From contig CADACU010000023.1 in NCBI GenBank assembly GCA_902786545.1, positions 1-42,064 on the forward strand: DNA of 42,064 nucleotides. Direction: 5' to 3'. Both the position numbers and the translations under genes were made by a program. Below, piece by piece: positions 33,761 through 42,064 of the stretch; position 1 is the stretch's first letter; every line of letters begins with the position of its first letter. The notes beneath the pieces are model-generated. The model saw only the letters and a program-made list of their open reading frames with translations, ran no database searches and was not told the DNA's origin. This DNA comes from an uncultured Anaerovibrio sp. GTDB taxonomy: Bacteria; Bacillota; Negativicutes; Selenomonadales; Selenomonadaceae.

Positions 33761-36700
33761 TTACTCTGCAGCTGCTTCAGCTTCTACAGTCTGCTCCGGT
33801 TCATCTTCATAAACCACCTTGATGTTACGATAGCAGCTCATGCCGGTACCGGCCGGAATAAGCTTACCAATAATAACATTTTCCTTCAGACCGAGGAGTG
33901 GGTCAACCTTACCCTTGATAGCCGCATCAGTCAGGACACGAGTGGTCTCCTGGAAGGATGCAGCGGACAAGAAGGAATCCGTTGCCAAGGCTGCCTTGGT
34001 GATACCAAGGAGAATTGGCTTAGCCACAGCCGGCTCTTTACCTTCGGCAATAGCCTTGGTATTAGCCGCTTCGAAGCTGTTGATATCAACATACTCACCT
34101 GGCAGGAAGTCGGTGTCACCATAAGCCTCAATGCGAACCTTATGGAGCATCTGACGAACCATAACCTCAATGTGTTTATCGTTAATACCAACACCCTGCT
34201 GCTGGTAAACCTTCTGTACTTCGTATACCAGATAGTTCTGGGTTGCCTTCAGGCCGCAGACACGAAGAATGTCGTGTGGGTTGATGGAACCCTCGGTAAT
34301 CTTGTCACCTGGCAGAACATGGTCGCCATCCTTAACTGCCACCCGGGCATTAACTGGCAGAACATATTCCTTGGCCTTGTCCTTCGCCTCGTTAGGGGTA
34401 ATGGTAACCGTACTGAGGGTACCATTTTCAGTGGTAACAGCCGTAACAGTTACATCGCCCTCAATCTCAGCAATGGTAGCCATGTGCTTCGGCTTACGGG
34501 CCTCGAACAATTCCTCGACACGAGGCAGACCCTGAGTAATATCCTCGCCACTGGCGATACCGCCGGAGTGGAAGGTACGCATTGTCAGCTGAGTACCTGG
34601 CTCACCGATGGACTGGGCTGCGATAATACCTACAGCCTCACCCACATTTACGCGGGTAGCGTTGGCCAAATCACGGCCATAGCACTTGATGCAGACACCA
34701 TACTGAGACTTACAGGTCAATACGCTGCGGACAGATACCTTGGTCCGAATCTTGCTGATTTCCTCAGCCAGCTCCTCATCAATATCGTCATTGATGGAAG
34801 CAATCTTTTTGCCGCTCTTAGGATCGATGATATCCTCAGCCAGAACCCGACCAAGAATTCGTGCCTTCAATGGCAGAATATCCTTGGAGCCCTTAACTTC
34901 ACCGGCAATAGCCTCAACCTCAATACCACGGATATTGTTGTTGCGGACCTTGACCTCCTTGGCGTCACTGGACAGCACTGCCTCAATGTATTCCTCGGTC
35001 AGAGGTACACCGGCCGGAACTATTTCCACACCATTAGAATCAATAACCGCATCAGTGGTATCCTTGCCCATCATCTGAGCAACCATAGCTGCCTTGATGG
35101 ACTTCCGGATATTCTCGTCAGGAGCTCCCAACTGTACAGTATCAGTTGCAGCTGCGTTGGAAATATCCGATTCGCTGTTGGAGGCAGAACCACTGAGAAC
35201 AATCTCGGAAACACCAGCCTCACCGATGCTCTTGAGATATTCCTCATCGATGACATCGCCCTTGCTGATGATAACCTCGCCGGTTTCCGGACTTACAACA
35301 TCAGCCGCCATAATACGGCCAATCAGGCTATCCTTCAGCGATTCGATGGCAGCGGCAGCCGAATCAGCCAGCTTAGCCCGCTCACGAACCAAATTGATGC
35401 CAACCACATCACAGTCTTCCTCACGGACAATAACATCCTGTGCCACATCAACCAGACGACGGGTAAGATAACCGGAGTCAGCTGTTCTGAGGGCGGTATC
35501 CGCCAGACCCTTTCTGGCACCATGGGAAGATATAAAGTAATCAGATACGGACAGACCTTCACGGAAGTTTGCCGTAATTGGAATTTCAATTGTTTTACCG
35601 GATGGGTCAGCCATCAGACCACGCATACCGGCCAGCTGACGCATCTGGGACTTGTTACCACGGGCACCGGAGTTGGCCATCATATAGATTGGGTTGAATG
35701 GCTCATTGTCCTCGTAGTTGTCGTACATTGCATCGGCAACCTGCTCAGTAGTCTTGTTCCAAATCTTGCAGACACGCTTATAGCGTTCTTCTTCAGACAT
35801 AAGACCGCGATCAAACTGGCGCTGGGTCTTCTTAACCATAGCCTCTGCTTCGTCCAGAAGAGCCTGCTTCTTTTCCGGTACCTTAATATCGGAAATAGCA
35901 ACGGTCATACCGGCAATACAAGCATAATGATAACCCAAATTCTTGACATTATCGATAACCACGGCAGTCTCACTGGCACCAAGGGTCTTAAAGCACTTGT
36001 CTACCAGTTTTCCCAGCTCGCCCTTCTTCATCAGCTTACCAAGAGACCACTCACCGGTCTTCTTGTCCTGAGTATACTGACGAACTGCCTTTGGCAGAGT
36101 TTCATTGAATATCATACGGCCCAGAGTAGTACGAACCAGACCATAATCAGTCACATTGCCATCTTCATCAGTTTCCTTGATACGGACCTTGATTTCAGCC
36201 TGCAAATCCAGCTCCTGATGCTGATAAGCCAGCAGTGCCTCGTTGATACCGGTGAAAATCTTGCCTTCACCCATAACAGGACGGCCCTGGCTGGAATCCC
36301 GCACAGCAGTCAGATAATAGGAACCCAAAACCATATCCTGGGAAGGAACGATAATAGGACCACCATCCTTAGGTGCAAGGATATGGTTGGCCGCCAGCAT
36401 CAATACACGGGCCTCAGCCTGTGCCTCAGCCGACAATGGAAGATGGATAGCCATCTGGTCACCATCGAAGTCAGCATTGTACGCGGTACATGCCAATGGA
36501 TGCAGTTTCAAAGCACGCCCCTCGGTAAGAACTGGCTCAAAGGCCTGAATACCAAGACGATGCAATGTAGGGGCACGGTTCAGCAGAACCGGATGCTCCT
36601 TGATAACGCCTTCCAGTACATCCCAAACCTCATCCTTGGCCCGTTCTACCATACGCTTGGCGGACTTGATGTTGTGAGCAATACCATCGGAAACCAGACG

Positions 36701-37873
36701 CTTCATAACGAATGGCTTGAAGAGCTCCAATGCCATCTCCTTCGGGAGACCACACTGATGGAGCTTCAGCTCAGGACCTACTACGATAACGGAACGACCG
36801 GAATAGTCTACGCGCTTACCAAGCAGATTCTGACGGAAACGGCCCTGCTTACCCTTTAACATATCAGACAGGGACTTTAACGGACGGTTACCAGGACCGG
36901 TAACCGGACGGCCACGACGGCCATTGTCAATGAGGGCGTCAACTGCTTCCTGGAGCATACGCTTCTCATTGCGGACAATAATATCTGGCGCATGAAGCTC
37001 CAAAAGGCGCTTCAGACGGTTATTACGGTTGATTACCCGGCGATACAAATCGTTCAGGTCAGAGGTAGCAAAGCGGCCACCATCCAGCTGAACCATTGGG
37101 CGCAGCTCTGGTGGAATAACCGGAACCACATCCATAATCATCCAGGAAGGCTTGTTGCCGGACTTACGGAAAGCCTCAACAACCTCCAGACGGCGGATAG
37201 CCTTCAGGCGACGCTGCTGGCTGGTTACAGTTTTTAACTCCTCAGCCAGTTCCTGGTGCAGCAAATCCAAACGGGTAAAGATACCCTCCTCTGGCTTCTG
37301 CTCCTCCTCCGGCAAATCGGATTCGATTTCTACCAGAAGTTCCTTGATAGCCTCAGCACCCATACCAACTCTGAACGCAGTTGGCGAATAACGGCTGCGC
37401 AAATCACTGTATTCCTTCTCGCTGAGCAGCTGTTTCTTGCTGAGCTCAGTAGTACCAGGGTCAATTACGATATAAGAAGCAAAATACAGTACTTTTTCCA
37501 AAGCTCTTGGGGCAATGTCCAATACCAGCCCCAAGCGGCTAGGAATACCCTTGAAGTACCAAATATGGGAAACTGGTGCCGCCAACTCAATGTGTCCCAT
37601 TCTTTCACGACGGACCTTGGCCCGAGTAACCTCAACACCGCAACGCTCGCAGACGGTGCCTTTATGGCGAATTCTCTTATACTTTCCACAATGGCACTCC
37701 CAATCACGGGTTGGGCCAAAGATTCTCTCGCAGAACAAACCGGAGGTTTCCGGCTTTAAAGTACGATAATTTATAGTTTCTGGCTTGGTAACCTCACCAT
37801 AGGACCACTCCCGGATTTTATCCGGAGAAGCCAGACCAATACGCATTGAATCAAAATTATTTACATCCAACAA
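33761..37873 (-). CDS. rpoC: RNA polymerase beta' subunit
   Basis: The catalytic beta' subunit, 1370 residues. Zinc site 1 is Cys60, Cys62, Cys75, Cys78; the active-site NADFDGD is at 466-472 with three Mg-binding Asp; zinc site 2 is Cys821, Cys1054, Cys1061, Cys1064. It is longer than the Bacillus protein (about 1200) mainly because of a region before the second zinc site: residues 851-894, about 932-977 and 1007-1053 look like three copies of one module, where E. coli has one. A Glu/Ala-rich tail ends the chain. The start is TTG 37873 (MLDVNNF, as in Bacillus), 10 nt after GGGAG and 20 bp after rpoB. Confidence 0.98.
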   Translation of the reverse strand: MLDVNNFDSMRIGLASPDKIREWSYGEVTKPETINYRTLKPETSGLFCERIFGPTRDWECHCGKYKRIRHKGTVCERCGVEVTRAKVRRERMGHIELAAPVSHIWYFKGIPSRLGLVLDIAPRALEKVLYFASYIVIDPGTTELSKKQLLSEKEYSDLRSRYSPTAFRVGMGAEAIKELLVEIESDLPEEEQKPEEGIFTRLDLLHQELAEELKTVTSQQRRLKAIRRLEVVEAFRKSGNKPSWMIMDVVPVIPPELRPMVQLDGGRFATSDLNDLYRRVINRNNRLKRLLELHAPDIIVRNEKRMLQEAVDALIDNGRRGRPVTGPGNRPLKSLSDMLKGKQGRFRQNLLGKRVDYSGRSVIVVGPELKLHQCGLPKEMALELFKPFVMKRLVSDGIAHNIKSAKRMVERAKDEVWDVLEGVIKEHPVLLNRAPTLHRLGIQAFEPVLTEGRALKLHPLACTAYNADFDGDQMAIHLPLSAEAQAEARVLMLAANHILAPKDGGPIIVPSQDMVLGSYYLTAVRDSSQGRPVMGEGKIFTGINEALLAYQHQELDLQAEIKVRIKETDEDGNVTDYGLVRTTLGRMIFNETLPKAVRQYTQDKKTGEWSLGKLMKKGELGKLVDKCFKTLGASETAVVIDNVKNLGYHYACIAGMTVAISDIKVPEKKQALLDEAEAMVKKTQRQFDRGLMSEEERYKRVCKIWNKTTEQVADAMYDNYEDNEPFNPIYMMANSGARGNKSQMRQLAGMRGLMADPSGKTIEIPITANFREGLSVSDYFISSHGARKGLADTALRTADSGYLTRRLVDVAQDVIVREEDCDVVGINLVRERAKLADSAAAAIESLKDSLIGRIMAADVVSPETGEVIISKGDVIDEEYLKSIGEAGVSEIVLSGSASNSESDISNAAATDTVQLGAPDENIRKSIKAAMVAQMMGKDTTDAVIDSNGVEIVPAGVPLTEEYIEAVLSSDAKEVKVRNNNIRGIEVEAIAGEVKGSKDILPLKARILGRVLAEDIIDPKSGKKIASINDDIDEELAEEISKIRTKVSVRSVLTCKSQYGVCIKCYGRDLANATRVNVGEAVGIIAAQSIGEPGTQLTMRTFHSGGIASGEDITQGLPRVEELFEARKPKHMATIAEIEGDVTVTAVTTENGTLSTVTITPNEAKDKAKEYVLPVNARVAVKDGDHVLPGDKITEGSINPHDILRVCGLKATQNYLVYEVQKVYQQQGVGINDKHIEVMVRQMLHKVRIEAYGDTDFLPGEYVDINSFEAANTKAIAEGKEPAVAKPILLGITKAALATDSFLSAASFQETTRVLTDAAIKGKVDPLLGLKENVIIGKLIPAGTGMSCYRNIKVVYEDEPEQTVEAEAAAE
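34715..35323 (-). repeat. Threefold repeated protein module within rpoC
   Basis: The codons for residues 851-1053 encode three related units of about 45 residues. Unit 1 contains [17 protein letters not shown], unit 2 [17 protein letters not shown] and unit 3 [17 protein letters not shown]; each continues with an I/L-[DT]-EE segment and ends in a V.V-type strand. Ser/Asn/Ala-rich linkers separate them. Confidence 0.65.
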
Positions 37874-37893
37874 GGGCGTGTCACTCCCTTCCT

Positions 37894-40800
37894 TTATTCA
37901 TCACTGTCATCATTATCGGCAACAACATCCACGATGAGATCATTATCAGCATAATCATCTACCGCTTCAATATCATCTTCGCTGTATTCGTCAACAACTG
38001 GCATATTTGCGGAATCATCAACGCCATTTACATCAACCTCCAAATCATTGGCGGCCTCCTTAATGTCGTCTTCATCATCCTGTACCATAATCTCGTTGGC
38101 ATTCTCATCCTGAACCTTGATATCGAGACCGATACTCTGAAGCTCCTTGATAAGAACCTTAAATGATTCCGGAACACCCGGCTCAGGGATGTTTTCACCC
38201 TTGACGATGGATTCATAGGTCTTTACACGGCCCACAACATCATCAGACTTAACAGTCAAAATCTCCTGCAGGGTGTAAGCAGCACCATATGCCTCCAGGG
38301 CCCAAACCTCCATCTCACCGAAACGCTGGCCACCAAACTGTGCCTTACCACCCAACGGCTGCTGGGTAACTAAGGAGTAAGGACCTACGGAACGGGCATG
38401 AATCTTATCATCAACCAGATGATGCAGCTTCAGCATGTATACGCAGCCCACGGTAACCTTGTTCTTGAACGGTTCACCGGTACGGCCATCGTAAAGGACA
38501 GTCTTGGCATCCTCATCCATACCGGAAGCGCGGATTGTATCAAATACATCCTTCTCCCGGGCACCATCAAATACCGGGGTAGCAATATGCACACCAGCCT
38601 TGTCGGATTTTGGCATACCATACTTGTCAAAATCATAACCAATCGCACGGAGACGCTTCTCAACAGTTGGGTCACCGTTCTTGATCTGAGTACCGATATT
38701 TCTTACAGCCATACCCAGATGAGTTTCCAAAATCTGTCCGATATTCATACGGGATGGTACACCCAATGGGTTCAATACCACATCTACCGGAGTACCATCT
38801 GGCAGGAATGGCATATCCTCTTCCCGCATAATCCGGGAAACGACACCCTTGTTACCATGACGACCGGACATCTTATCACCCACGGAAATCTTTCTCTTCT
38901 GGGCGATGTATACGCGAACCATATTGTTTACACCAGGATTCAGCTCGTCGTTGTTTTCCCGGCTATAAACCTTTACATCAACGATTTTGCCGGCTTCACC
39001 ATGTGGAACCCGCAGGGAAGTATCACGAACCTCCCGGGCCTTCTCACCGAAGATAGCCCGCAGGAGACGCTCCTCAGCGGACAACTCAGTCTCACCCTTT
39101 GGTGTAACCTTACCGACCAAAATATCACCGGTTCTTACTTCAGCACCGATGCGGATAATACCGTTCTCATCCAAATCCTTCAAATTTTCTTCGGATACAT
39201 TAGGGATATCACGGGTAATCTCCTCTGGTCCCAGCTTGGTATCACGGGCCTCACAGTCATATTCCTCAATATGAATGGAAGTATAAATATCTCTCTTGAC
39301 CAGATTCTCACTAAGAAGAATAGCATCCTCGTAGTTGTAACCTTCCCAAGGCATATAAGCAACGATAATGTTGTAGCCCAAAGCCAGCTCACCGTGGTCA
39401 GTTGCCGGACCATCAGCAATTGGCTGACCAGCCTCTACCTGATCACCCTTGAATACGATAGGGAGCTGATTGATGCAGGTACCCTGGTTGGAACGCATAA
39501 ATTTCTGAAGCTTGTATTCATCCAAATCACCATCTTCAGTGCGGACAACAATCTTGTCGGCAGAAACGGACTCAACCACACCGGCATTTTTAGCCAAAAT
39601 CATAACGCCGGAGTCACAGGCTGCCTTGTACTCCATACCAGTACCAACCAATGGGGCCTGAGTACGGAGAAGCGGAACGGCCTGACGCTGCATGTTGGCA
39701 CCCATGAGGGCACGGTTGGCGTCATCGTTCTCCAGGAACGGAATCATGGCGGTTGCAATGGAAACCACCTGTTTTGGCGACACATCCATGTAGTCAACCT
39801 TTTCACGGCGAACCTCAGTGGTCTCCTCGTGAACACGGGCTACTACACGCTCATTTACGAACCAGTCGTTTTCATCCAATGGTTCGTTGGCCTGAGCAAT
39901 AACCAAGGTATCCTCGGCGTCAGCAGTGATATACTTAACATCATTGGTAACGCGTTTGTTTTCTTTATCTATACGACGATATGGTGTCTCCATAAAGCCA
40001 TACTTGTTAATTCGTGCATAGTTGGACAGGGAACCTATCAAACCGATGTTAGGACCTTCTGGGGTCTCAATAGGGCACATACGACCGTAATGGGAGTTGT
40101 GAACATCCCGGACCTCGAAACCGGCCCGTTCTCTGGACAAACCACCAGGACCAAGGGCTGACAGACGACGCTTATGGGTCAGCTCAGCCAATGGGTTGTG
40201 CTGGTCCATAAACTGGGACAGCTGGGATGAACCAAAGAATTCCTTGATTGCAGCCACAACCGGACGGATATTGATGAGATTCTGTACAGCAGAAATATCC
40301 TCCTGGGTGGACATACGCTCACGAACTACACGCTCCATACGGGTCAAACCAATACGGAACTGATTCTGGAGCAGCTCACCGACGGAACGGACACGACGGT
40401 TGCCCAAATGGTCAATATCGTCAGTGCGGCCCACACCATGCATCAAATTCAACAGATAGCTGACGGAAGCAATAATATCGTTAACCGCAATGGTACGCTT
40501 CTTGTCCACCAAAGTTGGGGAGCAAATCATCTCCAGCAGCTGGCCTTCGTCATCCAGCTTTACCTTCAGGATAATGGCCCTATTTTCACCGAAAATAGCC
40601 TTTTCCTGCTCGTCAGTAATCTCATCAATGAAATCCTGCTCAATAATCTTGTCAGCCGGAACAATGATTTCACCGGTCTCCTGGTCCACCAATGGCTCAG
40701 CCAGTACCTGTCCTACCAGACGATGCTTCCAGCCCAGCTTCTTGGTAATCTTGTGACGACCAACAGTAGCCAAATCATAACGCTTCTTGTCAAAGAACAG

Positions 40801-41721
40801 GCTTCTAAGCATCTGGCGGGCATTGTCCACATTGAATGGCTCGCCTGGACGAAGCCGCTTGTAGATTTCATCAAGTGCTACTTCCTCAATGCTTCTGCCC
40901 TCAGTGCTCTCAGTATTATCCCGGTCCAAAGTAGCAGCAATAGCCGGGTCATTATCAAAGAGTGCCAGAATTTCATCCTTGGTTCCAAAGGACAAATCAG
41001 AGGTAATAACCTCAATATGGTCCTCGTTGCGGCCCGTCTCAGCTGCGCTGGCCGTACCGTCGGCAATCTGCTGGTTACGCTTAATCTCAGCCTTGTTAAT
41101 AGCATCCAAAGCTCTCAAAAATACGGTAACCGGCAGCTTACGGGTTCTATCGATACGAACCGAAATAACATCGTTATTATCAGTCTCAAGCTCAATCCAT
41201 GCACCACGGTTAGGAATAACAGTAGCATCAAACAAAGACTTACCCTGGGAATCGACATTCTTGCCGTAGTAAGCCCCCGGAGAACGAACCAGCTGACTTA
41301 CAATAACACGCTCAGCACCATTGATAACAAAGGTACCTGAGCTGGTCATCAGCGGGAAATCACCCATAAAAATTTCGCTGTCGTGGAACTCACCGTTTTC
41401 CTTGTTAATGCGACGAACCTTCACTCTAAGCGGGGCGGAATAGGTTGCATCCCGCTCCTTGCTCTCCTCCAAGCCATACTTTGGCTCACCCAGAGAATAA
41501 TCCAACAGTCTTAATTCAATCTTGTTCTGGAAATCGGTGATTGGGGAAATATCCTCAAAAATTTCCATAAGGCCAGTGCCCTTGGTTCCCTTTTCAACAT
41601 CGCCAATAAACCATTCATAAGACTTGCGCTGAATGTCAAGAAGATGAGGCATTTCCATGACCTCTTTAATCTTGGCATAGCTATACCTGGTTCGTTTGCC
41701 TACCGGTACAGGATGAAACAT
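37894..41721 (-). CDS. rpoB: RNA polymerase beta subunit
   Basis: The beta subunit, 1275 residues from ATG 41721 ([18 protein letters not shown]), 11 nt after AAGGAG; a GTG at 41733 lies too close to that ribosome site. The rifampicin region reads [16 protein letters not shown] and then [13 protein letters not shown], with the residues equal to E. coli D516, H526 and S531 unchanged, so a rifampicin-sensitive form is expected. The C-terminal MSGRHGNKG and [21 protein letters not shown] blocks are intact. The last 65 or so residues are strongly acidic (many Asp, Glu), longer than in Bacillus. It is followed by rpoC after 20 bp. Confidence 0.98.
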   Translation of the reverse strand: MFHPVPVGKRTRYSYAKIKEVMEMPHLLDIQRKSYEWFIGDVEKGTKGTGLMEIFEDISPITDFQNKIELRLLDYSLGEPKYGLEESKERDATYSAPLRVKVRRINKENGEFHDSEIFMGDFPLMTSSGTFVINGAERVIVSQLVRSPGAYYGKNVDSQGKSLFDATVIPNRGAWIELETDNNDVISVRIDRTRKLPVTVFLRALDAINKAEIKRNQQIADGTASAAETGRNEDHIEVITSDLSFGTKDEILALFDNDPAIAATLDRDNTESTEGRSIEEVALDEIYKRLRPGEPFNVDNARQMLRSLFFDKKRYDLATVGRHKITKKLGWKHRLVGQVLAEPLVDQETGEIIVPADKIIEQDFIDEITDEQEKAIFGENRAIILKVKLDDEGQLLEMICSPTLVDKKRTIAVNDIIASVSYLLNLMHGVGRTDDIDHLGNRRVRSVGELLQNQFRIGLTRMERVVRERMSTQEDISAVQNLINIRPVVAAIKEFFGSSQLSQFMDQHNPLAELTHKRRLSALGPGGLSRERAGFEVRDVHNSHYGRMCPIETPEGPNIGLIGSLSNYARINKYGFMETPYRRIDKENKRVTNDVKYITADAEDTLVIAQANEPLDENDWFVNERVVARVHEETTEVRREKVDYMDVSPKQVVSIATAMIPFLENDDANRALMGANMQRQAVPLLRTQAPLVGTGMEYKAACDSGVMILAKNAGVVESVSADKIVVRTEDGDLDEYKLQKFMRSNQGTCINQLPIVFKGDQVEAGQPIADGPATDHGELALGYNIIVAYMPWEGYNYEDAILLSENLVKRDIYTSIHIEEYDCEARDTKLGPEEITRDIPNVSEENLKDLDENGIIRIGAEVRTGDILVGKVTPKGETELSAEERLLRAIFGEKAREVRDTSLRVPHGEAGKIVDVKVYSRENNDELNPGVNNMVRVYIAQKRKISVGDKMSGRHGNKGVVSRIMREEDMPFLPDGTPVDVVLNPLGVPSRMNIGQILETHLGMAVRNIGTQIKNGDPTVEKRLRAIGYDFDKYGMPKSDKAGVHIATPVFDGAREKDVFDTIRASGMDEDAKTVLYDGRTGEPFKNKVTVGCVYMLKLHHLVDDKIHARSVGPYSLVTQQPLGGKAQFGGQRFGEMEVWALEAYGAAYTLQEILTVKSDDVVGRVKTYESIVKGENIPEPGVPESFKVLIKELQSIGLDIKVQDENANEIMVQDDEDDIKEAANDLEVDVNGVDDSANMPVVDEYSEDDIEAVDDYADNDLIVDVVADNDDSDE

Positions 41722-42064
41722 TAAGATCTTCACTCCTTAGCTAAAAATAACAAAACAACAAAAAATCCGCACACGAAAAATAAACAGATTCACAACACCT
41801 CTTCATGGGCTAAAACCACACGACGCATTGCCAAATGTCCTAAAACACCTGATGAATCCATTTACTTACCCCTTGCACGAACTTTATTAACTTATGTCAC
41901 TTGCCCAGAAAAATCTGTAGCAATTTATTTTATCAATATTTTTTTTTTGAGTCAAGGACTTTATCAGATAGTGTCAAGAATCTTTCGCAAAATCTTTTAT
42001 TACCACTTAATAGTTGAATATTACCCAACTGTTACATCGGCATAATTAATTTCTGCGTCATCTA
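41722..42064. other. rpoB upstream region without a gene
   Basis: These 343 bp contain the rpoB promoter and a leader of about 200 nt that is A/T-rich near the start codon and holds a short inverted pair (GATTCA/TGAATC on the minus strand, near 41788 and 41852). No rplL end or other gene is visible up to the window edge, so rpoB is not immediately behind rplL. Confidence 0.6.
41927..41955 (-). promoter_or_regulatory. Promoter of rpoBC
   Basis: Minus-strand TTGACT (41950-41955) and TAAAAT (41927-41932), spaced by exactly 17 bp that include a run of ten A. A second, perfect TTGACA lies 22 bp further upstream (41972-41977) without a matching -10. Confidence 0.75.

Noticed and set aside
33698..36859. 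Open frame of 1053 codons on the plus strand opposite rpoC
   Set aside because: It is an antisense shadow of a highly conserved gene, has no ribosome site, and its product is rich in improbable His/Asn/Thr runs with no family motif.
38398..40161. Open frame of 587 codons on the plus strand opposite rpoB
   Set aside because: Same situation: mirror of the rpoB reading frame, no supporting signals.

Overview
The window reads as a chromosomal core region of a diderm Firmicute, most likely class Negativicutes (Selenomonas/Veillonella/Acidaminococcus relatives); the genus is not resolved. Pointers are Firmicute-type genes (mutS2, the DUF4321-maf-radC-mreBCD cluster, rpoC starting at TTG with LDVNNF) together with a full MinCDE set and an RND pump with its adaptor, which makes sense only in a cell with an outer membrane. 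Strong AGGAGG-type ribosome binding sites precede most genes. Of 27 genes, 26 lie on the minus strand; only the flavodiiron gene fprA is on plus.

Layout. (1) 1-2834: terminators and repeats, a class I aminotransferase and aspartate kinase lysC with its own promoter. (2) 3037-3531: ruvC. (3) 12795 down to 3655: an apparent operon U32 protein - mutS2 - class A PBP - tyrS - yebC, with a promoter overlapping the minE terminator, a structured leader and a terminal hairpin after yebC. (4) 20943 down to 13013: a shape and division operon DUF4321 - maf - radC - mreB - mreC - mreD - mrdA - minC - minD - minE, with overlapping or closely spaced genes and one 200-bp structured gap before mreB. (5) 20950-21820: a gene-free island of tandem and inverted repeats. 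(6) 21827-26251: a solitary trpD, a secreted M13 metallopeptidase and a secreted DUF3298 protein. (7) 32307 down to 26373: RND adaptor - RND pump - ABC-F ATPase, with overlapping stop and start codons. (8) 32497-33672: fprA, convergent with rpoC across a shared terminator. (9) 41721 down to 33761: rpoB-rpoC with a good promoter.

How they work together. mreBCD and mrdA build the lateral-wall elongation machine, minCDE places the septum, and the class A PBP adds a second peptidoglycan synthase. The U32, MutS2, TyrRS and YebC proteins all act on, or are reported to act on, ribosomes or translation, so that operon looks like a translation-maintenance unit.

I found no CRISPR array, prophage, insertion sequence with a transposase, tRNA or rRNA. 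No clearly new multi-gene system is visible. The most unusual items are a family of small structured repeats with variable hairpin arms (five copies, three in tandem), two long imperfect inverted repeats beside them, a U32 leader that can pair with its own Shine-Dalgarno sequence, and a threefold repeated module in RpoC in front of its second zinc site.
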